Source: Massilia aurea (GTDB lineage Bacteria; Pseudomonadota; Gammaproteobacteria; Burkholderiales; Burkholderiaceae_D). Taken from it: DNA of 64,000 bases. The stretch's first letter is position 1; every line of letters starts with the position of its first letter. This document shows positions 63,506 to 64,000 of the stretch, piece after piece. The position numbers were made by a program, and so were the translations under genes. The notes beneath the pieces were generated by a model. That model was given only the letters and a program-made list of their open reading frames with translations, had not been told where the DNA came from and did no database searches. Location of the stretch: positions 434,001-498,000 of the forward strand of contig NZ_JANUGZ010000002.1 in assembly GCF_024753205.1 (NCBI RefSeq), given 5' to 3'.

Positions 63506-63710
63506 GATCTCCTCAGAACGACGTAATTTCCCTAGAGCAGCTTTCGACCGCCATGTTCGGGACTTTGTTATGACACGCCTCAACATCAACGCTCGGCGGG
63601 ATTCTGTATTAAAACTAGATGCACTGTCAACGGGAGTAGGTTTCAAACGAACTCAGGTCTCAGCAAGTGAATATAGTCAATAAAAACAGTGACTTGCCAA
63701 CTGATGAGCA

Positions 63711-63736
63711 CCACGCGCGTGGTTTTTCACGCGTGT
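63711..63736. promoter_or_regulatory. Tandem palindromes upstream of the TonB receptor gene
   Basis: A perfect 14-bp palindrome ACCACGCGCGTGGT (63711-63724), 4 T, then the 8-bp palindrome CACGCGTG (63729-63736). The two share the CACGCG core. They lie about 80 bases upstream of the likely -35 box. Confidence 0.4.
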
Positions 63737-63876
63737 AGTCGTGCTACAAACACTCTAAAAAGCAACAATTTATGCTCAATTGCACCGAATCAGTGCGCAG
63801 GATGTAGTAAAACAATCAGGCCCTGAAACCCAGCTTGTAACTTCACTACGTGAATTTTGTATTTTTACAACAGACG

Positions 63877-63912
63877 AAAAAAATCCCCGGCAGCCTTTCG
63901 GCTGTCGGGGAT
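63877..63912 (-). terminator. Terminator of the second TonB receptor gene
   Basis: 13-bp stem with one mismatch (arms ATCCCCGGCAGCC and GGCTGTCGGGGAT), 4-base loop, and a run of T on the minus strand, 44 bases past the receptor stop. Confidence 0.88.
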
Positions 63913-63955
63913 CGCTTGATGTGGTCTGGAGGCTGCTACACAGCCTCGCCAGTCA

Positions 63956-64000
63956 TCAGAACTTGTAGTTGGCGCCGAACTGGTAGGTGCGGCCGTAGTC
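63956..64000 (-). CDS. C-terminus of a second TonB-dependent receptor, rest outside window
   Basis: Only the last 14 codons are visible, reading DYGRTYQFGANYKF and a TGA stop. This is the alternating aromatic terminal strand of an outer-membrane barrel and closely resembles the end of the neighbouring receptor (QMLFGLNYKL). A matching terminator follows. Confidence 0.75.
   Translation of the reverse strand, partial: DYGRTYQFGANYKF

Larger units (their letters stand above)
63506..63955. other. 450-base gap between the two TonB receptor genes
   Basis: It contains a weak promoter candidate on the minus strand (TTGACA 63625-63630, 16-base spacer, TACAGA 63603-63608), tandem palindromes at 63711-63736, and the terminator of the next receptor gene at 63877-63912. 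No gene is visible. Confidence 0.5.

Noticed and set aside
60650..63526. 958-residue plus-strand open frame opposite the TonB receptor gene
   Set aside because: It mirrors the receptor codons and has no start signal, domain or terminator of its own.

Overview
The window is a GC-rich betaproteobacterial chromosome segment, most likely from an Oxalobacteraceae bacterium such as Massilia, Duganella or Janthinobacterium. This is an inference from gene content and order: a fused glucokinase-RpiR regulator, zapB-zapA-6S RNA-EVE, aceE-aceF-lpdA with a lipoylated E3, a small Trp-rich protein, a PEP-CTERM protein, and TonB receptors beside a starch locus. Coding density is high. I see no insertion sequence, prophage, CRISPR array, rRNA or tRNA.

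Layout, left half. 1-2 kb: an incomplete small secreted protein and a chemotaxis receptor. 2-7 kb: a tripartite EmrAB/NodT-type efflux operon with a divergent TetR regulator and a candidate operator between them. 7-8 kb: two small unknown genes. 8-14.4 kb: the pyruvate dehydrogenase operon aceE-aceF-lpdA, with a REP-like repeat pair between aceE and aceF. 14.7-22.6 kb, plus strand: folD, prlC, holC with a partner, an H-NS-like gene, an unusual NHL-propeller/M23-peptidase fusion and a CHAD protein. 22.7-27 kb: katG divergent from a BLUF blue-light sensor, then bluB with a ferredoxin, and cytochrome c. 27-33 kb: a small Trp-rich membrane protein, LysR, lgt, and a three-gene periplasmic molybdenum dehydrogenase operon. 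33-35.5 kb: TSUP permease, EVE protein, 6S RNA, zapA and zapB.

Right half. 35.7-37.9 kb: groES-groEL behind a promoter that reads as both sigma70 and sigma32 and carries a CIRCE operator. 38-39.9 kb: a PEP-CTERM protein and a lipoprotein. 39.9-64 kb is mainly a starch/maltodextrin locus. It holds two TonB receptors (one incomplete), an MFS sugar transporter, a secreted alpha-amylase, a secreted pullulanase-type enzyme, an alpha-glucosidase, two glucokinase-HexR fusions and phosphoglucomutase. Interspersed are a POT peptide transporter, a diguanylate cyclase, an alpha/beta hydrolase and a DEAD-box helicase.

The starch genes fit one pathway: outer and periplasmic glucan cutting, TonB-dependent import, MFS import of maltose-size sugars, hydrolysis to glucose, phosphorylation by glucokinase, and interconversion by Pgm. 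The most noteworthy signals are the duplicated kinase-regulator fusions, a LacI-type operator before pgm with no LacI gene in view, a palindrome next to the transporter promoter, the NHL-M23 fusion, and the BLUF gene facing katG.
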